NCBI GenBank assembly: GCA_001184405.1
Contig: LFMX01000045.1
Span: 1-35,574, forward strand
Direction of reading: 5' to 3'
Source: Candidatus Burkholderia humilis
Lineage (GTDB): Bacteria > Pseudomonadota > Gammaproteobacteria > Burkholderiales > Burkholderiaceae
DNA: 35,574 bases
In this document: positions 8,033-15,590 of the stretch, piece by piece
Position numbering within the stretch: position 1 is the first letter of the stretch
Layout of the letters: every line of letters begins with the position of its first letter
Translations under genes and position numbers: made by a program
The notes under the pieces: generated by a model
What the model saw: only the letters and a program-made list of their open reading frames with translations
Told to the model about the DNA's origin: nothing
Database searches by the model: none

Positions 8033-9079
8033 ATGACCGATTCGCCGTTTGAAGCTTTTTTGCATATGTCTGCCGTTTCCGAGATCGACAAGATCAGCCC
8101 CCGCCGTGTGTCCGTCGCGCCCATGATGGACTGGACCGATCGTCACTGCCGTTCGCTGCATCGGTTGGTGTCGCGTCATACGTGGCTGTACACCGAGATG
8201 GTCACGACAGGCGCGCTGCTTTATGGCGATGTCGCCAGGCATCTCGCGTTCACGCCGGCTGAAGCGCCCGTTGCGCTGCAACTCGGCGGCAGTGAGCCGG
8301 CCGATCTTGCGAAGAGCGCGAAGCTCGGCGAGCAATGGGGCTATGACGAGATCAACCTGAATTGCGGCTGCCCGTCCGAGCGCGTGCAGCACGGCGCATT
8401 CGGCGCGTGCCTGATGAAAGAGTCGCAACTCGTCGCGGATTGCGTGAAGGCCATGCGCGATGCCGTATCGATTCCGGTGACGGTGAAGCATCGCATCGGC
8501 GTGGATGCGGTCGAGGATTATGAATTCGTGCGCGATTTCGTCGGCACGGTGGTGGACGCGGGCTGCGAGGTGTTTATCGTTCACGCGCGCAACGCGATTC
8601 TCAAAGGTCTGAGCCCGAAGGAAAATCGCGAAATTCCGCTGCTGAAGTATGAATATGCGTATCGGCTGAAGCGGGATTTTCCGCAACTGGAAATCTCGAT
8701 TAACGGCGGTATCAAGACGCTCGACGAAGTGGAAGAACACCTGAAGCACGTCGATGGCGTGATGCTTGGCCGCGAGGCTTATCACAATCCGTACGTGCTC
8801 GCGGGCGTCGATTCGCGCTTTTACGGCGCGGCTACGCCCGTGCCTTCGCGTGAAGAAATCGAAGCCGGACTAATCGATTATTCGCGCGCGGAACTGGCGC
8901 GCGGCACGTATCTCGGCGCGATCACGCGGCACGCGCTCGGGCTATATCGTGGCGTCGCGGGTGCGCGCGGCTGGCGTCGCGTTTTGTCGGACAGCCGCAG
9001 TCTCGCCAAAGGCGATTTGTCGATTTTCGGCGACGCCCGCGCGCATTTGCGCGATGCCATCGAAACCGCGGAAGTCTGA
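8033..9079 (+). CDS. dusA: tRNA-dihydrouridine(20/20a) synthase DusA
   Basis: DusA reduces uridine 20/20a in the tRNA D-loop to dihydrouridine using FMN and NADPH. The 348-residue frame shows SVAPMMDWTDRHCR (about 27-40), the FMN-binding and signature start that distinguishes DusA; LQLGGSEPADLA; NLNCGCPSERVQ with the catalytic Cys of the GCP motif at about residue 113; VKHRIGVD; FIVHARNA; and ISINGGI with VMLGREAYHNPY closing the TIM barrel. The C-terminal helical tRNA-binding domain is complete. The start is uncertain: ATG 8033 gives the longest form, and ATG 8066 (MSAVSE) would suit the TTGACA at 7991 better. It is intact. It stands alone, just upstream of tRNA-His, which is transcribed separately. 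Confidence 0.94.
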   Translation: MTDSPFEAFLHMSAVSEIDKISPRRVSVAPMMDWTDRHCRSLHRLVSRHTWLYTEMVTTGALLYGDVARHLAFTPAEAPVALQLGGSEPADLAKSAKLGEQWGYDEINLNCGCPSERVQHGAFGACLMKESQLVADCVKAMRDAVSIPVTVKHRIGVDAVEDYEFVRDFVGTVVDAGCEVFIVHARNAILKGLSPKENREIPLLKYEYAYRLKRDFPQLEISINGGIKTLDEVEEHLKHVDGVMLGREAYHNPYVLAGVDSRFYGAATPVPSREEIEAGLIDYSRAELARGTYLGAITRHALGLYRGVAGARGWRRVLSDSRSLAKGDLSIFGDARAHLRDAIETAEV

Positions 9080-9120
9080 TCGTCTATTCGGGTCGAATGA
9101 AAAAAATTGCTCGAAAGGGC

Positions 9121-9149
9121 TAGGCAATCGCAATCTTAGTTCGTATAAT
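9121..9149 (+). promoter_or_regulatory. Sigma-70 promoter for tRNA-His
   Basis: A perfect TATAAT at 9144-9149 is preceded at 17 bp by TAGGCA (9121-9126, four of six bases matching TTGACA). The tRNA starts 59 bp after the -10 box. The low-GC stretch here stands out against the surrounding coding DNA. Confidence 0.6.
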
Positions 9150-9207
9150 TTTAGGGATTGACTGCAGGCATCTCAAGCAAACGAGAAAAGCAGCAAAAGT
9201 AGTCAGT

Positions 9208-9284
9208 GGTGGCTGTAGCTCAGTTGGTAGAGTCCAGGATTGTGATTCCTGTCGTCGTGGGTTCGAGTCCCATCAGCCACCCCA
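9208..9284 (+). tRNA. tRNA-His (anticodon GTG)
   Basis: A complete cloverleaf can be drawn. The acceptor stem pairs GTGGCTG (9209-9215) with CAGCCAC (9274-9280). The anticodon stem CAGGA/TCCTG flanks loop TTGTGAT with anticodon GTG at 9242-9244, and the T-loop is GTTCGAGTC. The extra G at 9208 opposite C at 9281 is the G-1 identity element unique to tRNA-His. CCA is encoded (9282-9284). No mismatch suggests damage. Confidence 0.97.
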
Positions 9285-9295
9285 AAGAATTCAGC

Positions 9296-9325
9296 AAAAA
9301 GCCCGGTCATTTGGCCGGGCTTTTT
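9296..9325 (+). terminator. Rho-independent terminator of tRNA-His
   Basis: GCCCGG (9301-9306) pairs with CCGGGC (9315-9320) over a short loop, flanked by A5 and followed by T5 (9321-9325). It lies 11 bp after the tRNA. Confidence 0.85.
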
Positions 9326-9420
9326 ACTTTCTGCGCGCCGTATCGCTTCGAAAGCCGGTGCGCGCCCCTATAATGGGGCTCGTTCAAGCCAATCGGGGAA
9401 GCCCGCACGCGGTTCAGCTC

Positions 9421-9798
9421 ATGCAAAAAGTCATTCTGCCGTTCGTTTCCGGTTTTCTCGCCGCGCTCTTTTTTCGTGAATCGACGCTGGCGCTGCTGCA
9501 CGCGGCGGGCATCATCGATCCGGCCGGTTTCTCCGTCGTTCCTTTTCTTCCGCTCGGCATTCCGGGGTTCATCGCCAATGCGCTGTGGAGCGCCGTCTTC
9601 GGCGCGCTGGTGTTCGGCGGCATCGTGTTGACGGCGGCCGGCGCGTTCGTGATCGATCCGGCGCGCGGCATCTGGCCGAGCGGCAACATGCTGCCGCATC
9701 TCGCGCCGAGTTTTATCGCCAACGCAATCTGGGGCTGGGGCGCGCTCGTGTTCATGCGCGCGTTCATGCCGAGTCACGGCGAACGCGCCAACGCATAG
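9421..9798 (+). CDS. Small inner-membrane protein of unknown function
   Basis: The 125-residue product is mostly hydrophobic, with three or four likely membrane helices. The first is around residues 4-18 (ILPFVSGFLAALFF), then SVVPFLPLGIPGFIANALW, then AVFGALVFGGIVLTAAGAFVI, and a last one around NAIWGWGALVFMRAFM. The phrase PxFIANAxW occurs twice (GFIANALW and SFIANAIW), suggesting an internal repeat of a two-helix unit. No transporter or enzyme motif is seen. The ATG at 9421 was chosen; ATG 9373 is also in frame but coincides with a TATAAT-like box (9369-9374) that may be this gene's promoter. It is intact and single. Confidence 0.6.
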   Translation: MQKVILPFVSGFLAALFFRESTLALLHAAGIIDPAGFSVVPFLPLGIPGFIANALWSAVFGALVFGGIVLTAAGAFVIDPARGIWPSGNMLPHLAPSFIANAIWGWGALVFMRAFMPSHGERANA

Positions 9799-9803
9799 CG
9801 ACT

Positions 9804-9825
9804 AAAAGCGGCCCGAGCGGGCCGC
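9804..9825 (-). terminator. Terminator of the acyl-CoA hydrolase-like gene
   Basis: GCGGCCC and its complement GGGCCGC form a tight GC hairpin between 9808 and 9825. Read on the minus strand it is followed by TTTT (9807-9804), eight bases after the minus-strand stop at 9833. It also separates that gene from the convergent membrane protein gene. Confidence 0.65.
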
Positions 9826-9832
9826 ATTCGCA

Positions 9833-10919
9833 TCAGTCCTTCTGGAGCCGCAGCGGGTGCGTCGCCGGCGTCCACGCGCTTTCGAACATGCGCTCGACGT
9901 CCTTGGCGTTCACCTCTTCCGCGCGCGCGATCTGCCACGCCGGCTGATTGTCCTTATCGACGATGCGCGCCCGAATCCCTTCCACCACGTCGCCACGCTC
10001 GAAGGTCGAGCGCGTGAGATCGAGATCGCGCCGCAGCGTTTCGGCCATCGTCGAGAAACGCGCGCGATCGACCTGTTGCAGCGAGACATCGACGGAAAGC
10101 GGCGAACGCTCGCGCAACTCGGCGGCCGTGGACGCAGCCCAGTCGCTGGTGTCGCGTTCGAGCGAGGCCAAAATCGCCGCGCCGTTGCTTGTCGATCAGG
10201 GTGCGCGACTTCGCTAGCGCGCTGGCGTCGGGCATCGGGGCGAAACCTTGTACTTCGTGGTCTCGTTCTGGATGAAGCGCACGATTTCTACGGCATCCAG
10301 AAAACGCTGATGCCGCAGCGTTTCGATCAGACCGGGCAACGCGCCATCGTCGAGATAGGTGTCGGCCATGCGCGCGTAGAGCGCGTCGGCGGCGTCCATG
10401 CTCGCGCCCGTCGCCGCCAGATAGCGGCCGATCGCGCCCGGCGCGCGCGAGAAACCAGCTCACGCCCACATCCGGAAAGAGGCCGATACGCGTCTCGGGC
10501 ATCGCCATCTTCGTGGACTGTGTGACGATGCGCAGCCTGCCCGTGTGATACGCGCCCTGCGAAATGCCCATGCCGCCGCCCATCACGACGCCGTTCATCA
10601 CCGCGATATACGGCTTCGGAAACGTGAAGATGGCGTGATTGAGCTTGTACTCGTCGGTGAAAAAAGCGTCGATGGCGTCGCGGTTGCCATCTTTCGCCGA
10701 GTCGTACAGAAAGCGGATATTGCCGCCCACGCAAAACGCGTGCACGTGCGGGCTATAAATGACGACGGTGCGGATCAGCGGATCATGCTGCGATTCGCGC
10801 AGTGCTTCGCTGATCGCGCACAGCATGGGCGCGGTCAACGCATTCAGTGCCTTCGGACGATCGAGTGCAATAAAGCCGATGCCGTTGGCGGAGTCGATAC
10901 GGATGTCTTCGGTGGTCAT
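9833..10919 (-). pseudogene. 3-hydroxyisobutyryl-CoA hydrolase-like (crotonase superfamily), three frameshifts
   Basis: The first 160 codons read MTTEDIRIDSANGIGFIALD, KALNALTAPM, FCVGGNIRFLY, VMNGVVMGGGMGISQ (oxyanion hole) and MPETRIGLFPDVGVSWFLARA. The Glu in the last motif and the long C-terminal part point to the 3-hydroxyisobutyryl-CoA hydrolase branch, which acts in valine breakdown, rather than a short enoyl-CoA hydratase. The frame is then lost in a GC repeat near 10440 (one extra G or two lost bases), resumes as IGRYLAATGASMDAADALYARMADTY, is lost again near 10240, and once more near 10185. There the ILASLERDTSDWAAST frame picks up and runs to TGA 9833-9835. Residues expected between the last two pieces look missing. 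The gene has been inactivated repeatedly. The 270 bp upstream (10920-11189) holds no gene I can support. Confidence 0.85.
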
Positions 10920-11189
10920 CGTGTTGAGGTTCGGGTCGGTTCGCTGAATCGGTTCGAGCGCGTTCCTTCGAAGTTTGGCACCGCACGCAGTCCCGCGCGT
11001 GGCGCATCGATACCATGCAGAGGCCGTGCACGTTCGCGCACAACGATCAGTATGCGCCCGCGCGCGTCCACCGCTATGCTCCCTATCGCGTTATGTGCGT
11101 CTGCGAGCGTGTCGGGGCATTGTCGGCAGCGTCGTTTTCGAAGTCAAACGTGAACTCGGAAGACGCCCGGCTCATCACGCTCAATCACG

Positions 11190-11372
11190 TCAGACTGTCA
11201 TCTTGCCGTCATCGTCTTGGCGCGGCGTGGCCGTGTAGAACGGCTCGTCCGTTTCGCGCAGCATGACCGAAGCCAGCACGATGCATAGCGCAAGAAACAT
11301 GATGCCCGCAGCTGCCCAGATGAGCCACAGTGCATTGGACTCGACGAGAGAATGAAGAAAGGATTGAAGCAT
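11190..11372 (-). CDS. Small single-pass membrane protein of unknown function
   Basis: This is a 60-residue product with one clear membrane helix at about residues 16-38 (LWLIWAAAGIMFLALCIVLASV) and a charged cytoplasmic tail, RETDEPFYTATPRQDDDGKM. The layout, with a short polar start, one helix and a hydrophilic tail, resembles small accessory membrane proteins, but I recognise no family. The ATG is at 11370-11372; the ribosome site is weak (GGGG). On the minus strand a TATAAA-like box lies about 25 bp upstream. It is intact but short, so it could still be a chance frame. Confidence 0.45.
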   Translation of the reverse strand: MLQSFLHSLVESNALWLIWAAAGIMFLALCIVLASVMLRETDEPFYTATPRQDDDGKMTV

Positions 11373-11525
11373 GGCGACCCCGCGCGATTTTTATAATGGT
11401 TGCTCTTTTGAAGTGATGACTTTAGAGCAATTTGTGTGCCGAGCGAACCGAACCGCATCGCTCACAGCGTATTGTACAATGTTAATCTGCTCTGATGCTT
11501 TTCGGCAGGGAAACGGCTACGCAAA

Positions 11526-11554
11526 GAAAAAATCGCCGCTGACAGGCGGCGATT
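11526..11554 (-). terminator. Rho-independent terminator of the 11599-12351 operon
   Basis: AATCGCCGC (11531-11539) pairs with GCGGCGATT (11546-11554) around a six-base loop, a perfect 9-bp stem. On the minus strand it is followed by a T-run (A-run at 11527-11530 on the plus strand), 45 bp after the operon's last stop. Confidence 0.75.
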
Positions 11555-11598
11555 CAGGCTGAGCCGTTATTACAAAGTCCAGCGTAAGCCTTTCTGCT

Positions 11599-12082
11599 TC
11601 AGGCGAGCACGCGCCCCGGCGGAAAGTGGCCGCTCTTGAGCAGCACGGGCATGCCGTTGGTCACGCGCAGATGTTCACGCGCCACGGCTTCGATGCGCGG
11701 ACGGCCGGCGTCGAACGCGTAAATCCAGCCGGCGCTGTCGTACGTCGGTGACATCGACGACGAGCAGCGAACTCGCCAGCGGATCGGCGTAATTGAAATC
11801 CAGATGACGGCTCATCTCGCGCACACGTTCGCACACACGATGACGCGCGGCTTCGGAAAGATGCAGATAGTCGCGCAGGACTTGCGCATCGAAACGATAA
11901 TGCACGCCCCACGCGATATTGCCCGGATGGTTCGCGATGCCGCCCGTACGCCAGCTCACGAATAGCGCGGGCGTCGCTTCGAGCCTGATTTCCGCGACAT
12001 CCACGCCGCTCGGAAACAGGTCAATCAGACAGTTCGCGACGTCGTACAGCACCGCGTGACGAAGATGAACGGGCCGCATCAT
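11599..12082 (-). pseudogene. Hypothetical protein, single frameshift
   Basis: About 160 codons are visible. The first frame (MMRPVHLRHAVLYDVANCLID through HLDFNYADPLASSLLVVDVTDV) switches near 11738 to a second frame (YDSAGWIYAFDAGRPRIEAVAREHLRVTNGMPVLLKSGHFPPGRVLA) that ends at TGA 11599-11601. A single-base change at the junction explains it. The start ATG at 12080-12082 overlaps the upstream stop as ATGA, the usual sign of translational coupling, so the two genes formed an operon and probably one complex or pathway. The protein has no signal peptide or membrane helix. I do not recognise the family. Confidence 0.55.
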
Positions 12083-12351
12083 GTCGACTTCAGTATTCGG
12101 TCGATGTACGCGCGCGCCGCTTCCTCGACATGCGCGAGTGCTTCGCCTTCGGTCCTGAAACGTTGCTCGGGACCGAGATCGACGAGCGCTTCGAAGCGGT
12201 GGACATCGTCCGGGCCGCTCGGTGCGAGACTTACCGAGCCGACGTAGATCGGCGCGGCGTTGCTGGCCGAGGCGTCTTCAGGCGTTTGCACGAGCCGAGC
12301 CGACGCGCTGACGTAATACCCTCGATACGGCCCCGTCACTCTTTCCGCCAT
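12079..12351 (-). CDS. Hypothetical protein coupled to the 11599 gene
   Basis: This is a 90-residue soluble protein, MAERVTGPYRGYYVSASARLVQ at the start, ending EAARAYIDRILKST. The central part (YVGSVSLAPSGPDDVHRFEALVDLGPEQRF) reads as beta-strands followed by a C-terminal helix with regularly spaced Ala (ALAHVEEAARAYIDRIL). No known domain is recognised. GGGAAG lies at good distance before the ATG at 12349-12351. The TGA overlaps the next gene's ATG by four bases. It is intact while its coupled partner is broken. Confidence 0.6.
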   Translation of the reverse strand: MAERVTGPYRGYYVSASARLVQTPEDASASNAAPIYVGSVSLAPSGPDDVHRFEALVDLGPEQRFRTEGEALAHVEEAARAYIDRILKST

Positions 12352-12589
12352 GTCTTCACTTCCCTGTTGTCGTTTGCGATCCGCGAAAAGGCGGGTCATC
12401 GGCAGGAGCGCCCTGCTTTGCTGCCCTTTCCGTCTCGTCTCGCAAATCGCGCGCCCGCCAAACATGCATGTTTCATGCACTAACAACCGCTTACGCGTCA
12501 CGTAAGGCACGTATGGGACAATGCGCATCTCGAAAATACGGACGCACCGCGAGTCCATTCCAGAAGCGCTCTCAAAGGTGAAACTCAAG

Positions 12590-12957
12590 ATGAAGCAAGA
12601 CGATCGGCGCATGCGCCGACTTTCCGCGTGCGCAGACATCGCGTGTTTTCCGGCATGGTTGCGTGCGACGACGCTCGGCGCAGCGGCCATCGCGGTGGTG
12701 AGCCTGGGCGCGTGCGCATCGTCGAACGATACATCGCTCATCAATCTGCCCGATGGCCAGACGGGCTACGCCATCAACTGCAGCCGATGCCGGTTCGAGC
12801 TGGGGAAGCTTACGTGCTCGCGGGCAAGAAGTGCGGCGCGACGGGCTACGACATCGTGTCGAAGGACAACGAGGAAGGCGGCCCGAGCGGCGGCGGCATC
12901 ACCAATGTCATTTCCGCGAACGTCAAGAATCGCTCGATGATCGTGCGCTGCAAATAA
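12590..12957 (+). pseudogene. Small lipoprotein of unknown function, frameshifted
   Basis: The N-terminus has a long basic start, a hydrophobic core (TTLGAAAIAVVSLGAC) and a lipobox LGAC, then TSLINLPDGQTGYAINCS. The frame then breaks twice within 12784-12815. A short piece (ADAGSSWG) reads in a second frame and the rest in a third: YVLAGKKCGATGYDIVSKDNEEGGPSGGG to a final NRSMIVRCK and TAA 12955-12957. Joined, the mature protein has about four Cys, spaced as in small periplasmic proteins with two disulfides, and a GYAINCS...W..C..A...C pattern. I know similar small lipoproteins in this bacterial group but not their function. The start is ATG 12590 or ATG 12611. The gene converges with the SMR gene. 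Confidence 0.6.
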
Positions 12958-12969
12958 ACACGCAGCGCT

Positions 12970-13287
12970 TCAGTGCGCCGCTCATCTTCGAAAACGCGTT
13001 CAACACGACGACGCCCGCGACGATCAAACCCATGCCGAGCATGACGGGCAGATCGGGCGTCTGCTTGAAGAGAAACGTGGCAACCAGCGTAATGAGCACG
13101 ATGCCCGCGCCCGACCACACGGCATAGACGATGCCGACCGGCAACGTGCGCAGCGTCAAGGACAGCAGATAAAAAGACAGCCCGTACCCACCACGACGAT
13201 GGCCGTGGGCACCGCGCGCGTGAATCCGTCCGATGCCCGCGGCGCGGACGTCGCGATGGCGAGCAGCACATAAGCGGTTGAACGCAT
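12970..13287 (-). pseudogene. SMR-family (EmrE-like) multidrug pump, inactivated
   Basis: The protein resembles Emr[16 protein letters not shown], then [58 protein letters not shown] and [25 protein letters not shown] pumps are four-helix dimers that exchange cations for protons through one essential Glu in helix 1 (EmrE Glu14, in AEVIGTT). Here TSA is followed directly by a Pro-Arg remnant and ASDGFTR, so the segment with that Glu is gone. A second lesion is a missing base near 13190. A third is an extra base near the end, which converts an expected ...KMSAH stop (12970-12972) into a 14-residue extension to TGA at 12923. The start ATG (13285-13287) is six bases after the UPF0303 stop, so they form one operon. 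Confidence 0.85.
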
Positions 13288-13292
13288 CGTCG

Positions 13293-13793
13293 TTATACGT
13301 TTCGTTTGAGCGCAAGCGCGCTGAAGTCCGCGCCGAGCACGGCGCACAACGCTTCGACGACGAGTTGATGATCGTCGTGCTGAGGCAATCCCGACACCGT
13401 CACTGAACCGATCACGCCCGCGTTCGCTACGCGCAGCGGAAAGCCGCCGCCATGCACCGCGTAATCGGCGCTATTCAGGCCGTATTTCGCTTCGAGCGTG
13501 CTGTTCGCCTGTTGCAGCGACAAGCCCATCGCGTACGAACTGCAACGAAAATGCTCGACCGTCTTCGCCTTGCGCTCGGCCCAGCGCGCGTTATTGGGCG
13601 TGGTGCCATCGAGCGCGACGTAGAAGAGATGTTGCCCGAAGGTACGCACATCGATGACCAGCGCCGCATCGCGCGCGAGCGCCATCTCGCGCAACTGCGT
13701 GCCGACTTGCCACGCCTGATCCGCGCCGAATTGCGGAAACACGAGCGAGCGTTCCTGATGTGCGATGGTTTGCAGATCGTGTGGAATATCCAT
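13293..13793 (-). CDS. UPF0303 family protein (GlcG/HbpS-like domain)
   Basis: This is a 166-residue cytosolic protein of the UPF0303 family, which shares the GlcG/HbpS fold; the physiological role is not established, and annotations such as heme-degrading domain are by fold only. Diagnostic stretches are [57 protein letters not shown] and [24 protein letters not shown], close to the family consensus along the full length. The ATG at 13791-13793 gives the usual length; the frame is open upstream but GGAGACACGCCGTTC precedes this start. It is the first gene of an operon with the broken SMR pump. It is intact. Confidence 0.85.
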   Translation of the reverse strand: MDIPHDLQTIAHQERSLVFPQFGADQAWQVGTQLREMALARDAALVIDVRTFGQHLFYVALDGTTPNNARWAERKAKTVEHFRCSSYAMGLSLQQANSTLEAKYGLNSADYAVHGGGFPLRVANAGVIGSVTVSGLPQHDDHQLVVEALCAVLGADFSALALKRNV

Positions 13794-13929
13794 GAACGGC
13801 GTGTCTCCTTGATGATCGTCAGCGAGAGATTCTGGCATGCGCGCGTGAAAATCAAACGCATAACTCGGCCATGAACCGGGTCAAATGCGACTTATCGATC
13901 GTGATGTATCGATACCTGCGCCGAAAAGC

Positions 13930-13976
13930 AAAAAGCCCGGAACGCTTGGAAACGTACCGGGCTTTTCGATGATTCT
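13930..13976 (-). terminator. Terminator of tRNA-fMet
   Basis: AAAAGCCCGG (13931-13940) and CCGGGCTTTT (13967-13976) form a 10-bp stem around a 26-base loop that can partly pair. On the minus strand the T-run follows the stem 18 bp after the tRNA. Confidence 0.75.
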
Positions 13977-13993
13977 GTGACGGAAAGCTTGCT

Positions 13994-14070
<77 letters not shown>

Positions 14071-14086
14071 TCCGTCTAAACAAGAT

Positions 14087-14115
14087 ATTATAGGGCATCG
14101 TTCAAACGATCGCAA
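14087..14115 (-). promoter_or_regulatory. Sigma-70 promoter for tRNA-fMet
   Basis: On the minus strand TTGCGA (14115-14110) and a perfect TATAAT (14092-14087) are 17 bp apart, 17 bp before the tRNA. The spacer holds a perfect inverted repeat ATCGTT-CA-AACGAT (14097-14110). The GC-rich discriminator expected of stringently controlled tRNA promoters is not obvious. Confidence 0.7.
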
Positions 14116-14256
14116 TAGGCTCTTCGCATTTCTTCGCATTGACTGCTTGATCGCTTCGTTCGATGCTGCGTCGAATAGTCCGTATAGCGTCGCAAATCGG
14201 GCATACGGTGCGTGGCATAATTAATAGTTCTGTTTGGGCACGGATCGAAGGCGATC

Positions 14257-14674
14257 ATGCATTCATTGCGTCGGGGAATCGCGAGAAGAACGAGCGGGAT
14301 CGCTGCGCTATGCGCTATGCTGCTGCTCTCGTTCGCGCCGCTCGCATCGCAATGTGGCTGACACATACGCGGCTCGATGCCATGCTCGCTTCGTTCTGCG
14401 CTTCCGATGCGAAGCGCGTCACGCGTGACACGCACGACGCGACGCTTCATCTGCAGGCATCGGCTATTGCGATCTCGTCACGCATGCGCCGGCGCCGCCG
14501 GTCATCGCTGATAGTGGGCTTCGGTTTGTTTCATCGGATGCGCTTGGCTTGTTATCAGCGCATTCACGTCCAACGCACCACGGCCTGCACCACGCAACGA
14601 TGCGCAGCCACGCGCCCCGCCCGCCTTCGCCTGATCACGCCATCGCATCGCCATCTCATCACGCCTGCTGCTAA
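14257..14674 (+). pseudogene. DUF2946-like exported protein, frameshifted
   Basis: The first frame, from ATG 14257, encodes a basic signal sequence (LRRGIARRTSGIAALCAMLLLSFAPLAS) and stops at TGA 14359-14361 after 34 codons. A second frame then reads LDAMLASFCASDAKRVTRDTHDATLHLQA. A third frame reads YCDLVTHAPAPPV through a His-rich tail (HSRPTHHGLHHATMRSH... SHHACC) to TAA 14672-14674. Put together this matches the layout of DUF2946 proteins: signal peptide, an early Cys, then HCxxC-like and His/Cys-rich segments. Those proteins are commonly encoded beside copper genes and are suspected to bind metal. Here it lies 28 bp upstream of copC, fitting that context. Two frame changes are needed. 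The assignment rests on layout and neighbours more than on residue identity. Confidence 0.6.
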
Positions 14675-14701
14675 TACGCCGCAGGCCAAGCAAGGACACA
14701 C

Positions 14702-15068
14702 ATGATGTTTCGATCATCCGCATTGCGCGTGACGCTTGCCGTCGCGCTCAGCATCGGCGTGCAGTTCGCGCACGCTCACGCCGTGCCGAAAGTTCAACAA
14801 CCGGGACCGGGCGTGACCGTCAGCGTGCCGCATGAAGTCTCCATCGAATTCGGCGAAGGACTGGAGCCGAACCTTCAGCTCGATCATCGTCACGACCGAT
14901 GCGGGCACACAGGTCAGCAAAGAGAAATCTTCCGTCGATGCCAACGACAAGAAGCATATGAGCGTGGCGCTGCCGCCGCTTGATCCGGGCGTCTACACGG
15001 TGCAATGGAAAGCGTTCGCGGCCAATGGACATCACACGCAAGGTCACTACAACTTCACGGTCAAGTGA
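14702..15068 (+). pseudogene. copC: CopC-like periplasmic copper-binding protein, one frameshift
   Basis: CopC binds copper in the periplasm and passes it to CopD or partner chaperones. The signal peptide ends FAHA, so the mature protein starts at or near HAVPKVQQPGPG; the N-terminal His is a copper ligand in CopC. Next come VSVPHEVSIEFGEGLEPN and, in a second frame, [49 protein letters not shown]. The late His in ANGH and the GxYxF ending are family-typical. One extra C at 14872-14873 breaks the frame (AACCTTCAGC instead of AACTTCAGC). All the rest is in order, so a single-base change would restore it. ATG 14702 or 14705 follows AAGGA. The next gene starts eight bases after the stop. Confidence 0.85.
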
Positions 15069-15076
15069 GGCCATAT

Positions 15077-15517
15077 ATGAATAAGACTGTTCTCGTCATC
15101 GGCGCGCTGACTTGCGCATCGATTGCGTCGCTGGCGCAAGCCGCCCCGTTCGAAGCGCGCGATTGCTGGGTCCGCGCGATGCCGCCGAACCTGCCCTCGT
15201 CCGGCTACTTCACCGTCACGAACAATAGCGACAAACCCGCGACGCTTACCGGCGTCGACATGCCCGCCTTCGGCATGTCGATGATGCACAAGTCCGACAC
15301 GAAGAACGGCACCGCGTCGATGTCGCCCGTCGATACCATCGATGTCCCCGCGCACGGCGCGCTGCAATTCGCGCCGAAGGGCTATCACCTGATGCTGGAA
15401 GAACCCGCCAAGCCGCTGCAAGTCGGCTCCACGATTCCGCTCACGCTGAGCTTCGCCGACAAGCGCACGGTGAAGGTGGATTGCGCGGTGAAGTCGGCGT
15501 CATCAACGGGAAAATAA
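15077..15517 (+). CDS. PCu(A)C-family periplasmic copper chaperone
   Basis: This is a 146-residue exported protein with signal peptide [22 protein letters not shown]. PCu(A)C proteins deliver Cu(I) to the CuA or CuB sites of cytochrome oxidases, using a conserved H(M)x10Mx21HxM ligand set. Here the matching region is [26 protein letters not shown] and GYHLMLEEP; the MMH, later Met and HLM ligands are all visible. [23 protein letters not shown] is the usual first beta-strand region. GAGG is six bases before ATG 15077. It forms a copper module with DUF2946 and copC upstream; it is the only intact member. Confidence 0.88.
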   Translation: MNKTVLVIGALTCASIASLAQAAPFEARDCWVRAMPPNLPSSGYFTVTNNSDKPATLTGVDMPAFGMSMMHKSDTKNGTASMSPVDTIDVPAHGALQFAPKGYHLMLEEPAKPLQVGSTIPLTLSFADKRTVKVDCAVKSASSTGK

Positions 15518-15540
15518 GCGCGCGTTTTCCTCGTCAAACC

Positions 15541-15580
15541 AAAAAAAATGCCGGGTTCTTTCGAGACCCGGCGTTTTTTT
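15541..15580. terminator. Bidirectional terminator between the copper module and mrcA
   Basis: GCCGGGT (15550-15556) pairs with ACCCGGC (15566-15572), flanked by A8 and T7. It works for the plus-strand copper genes and, read backwards, for mrcA. It lies inside the present mrcA open frame, which shows that frame has been extended past its original stop. Confidence 0.85.
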
Positions 15581-15590
15581 GTGCGCTGAT

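Noticed and set aside
9369..9374. TATAAT box before the small membrane protein as a firm promoter
   Set aside because: The region 17 bp upstream has no -35 match, so I only mention it with the gene.
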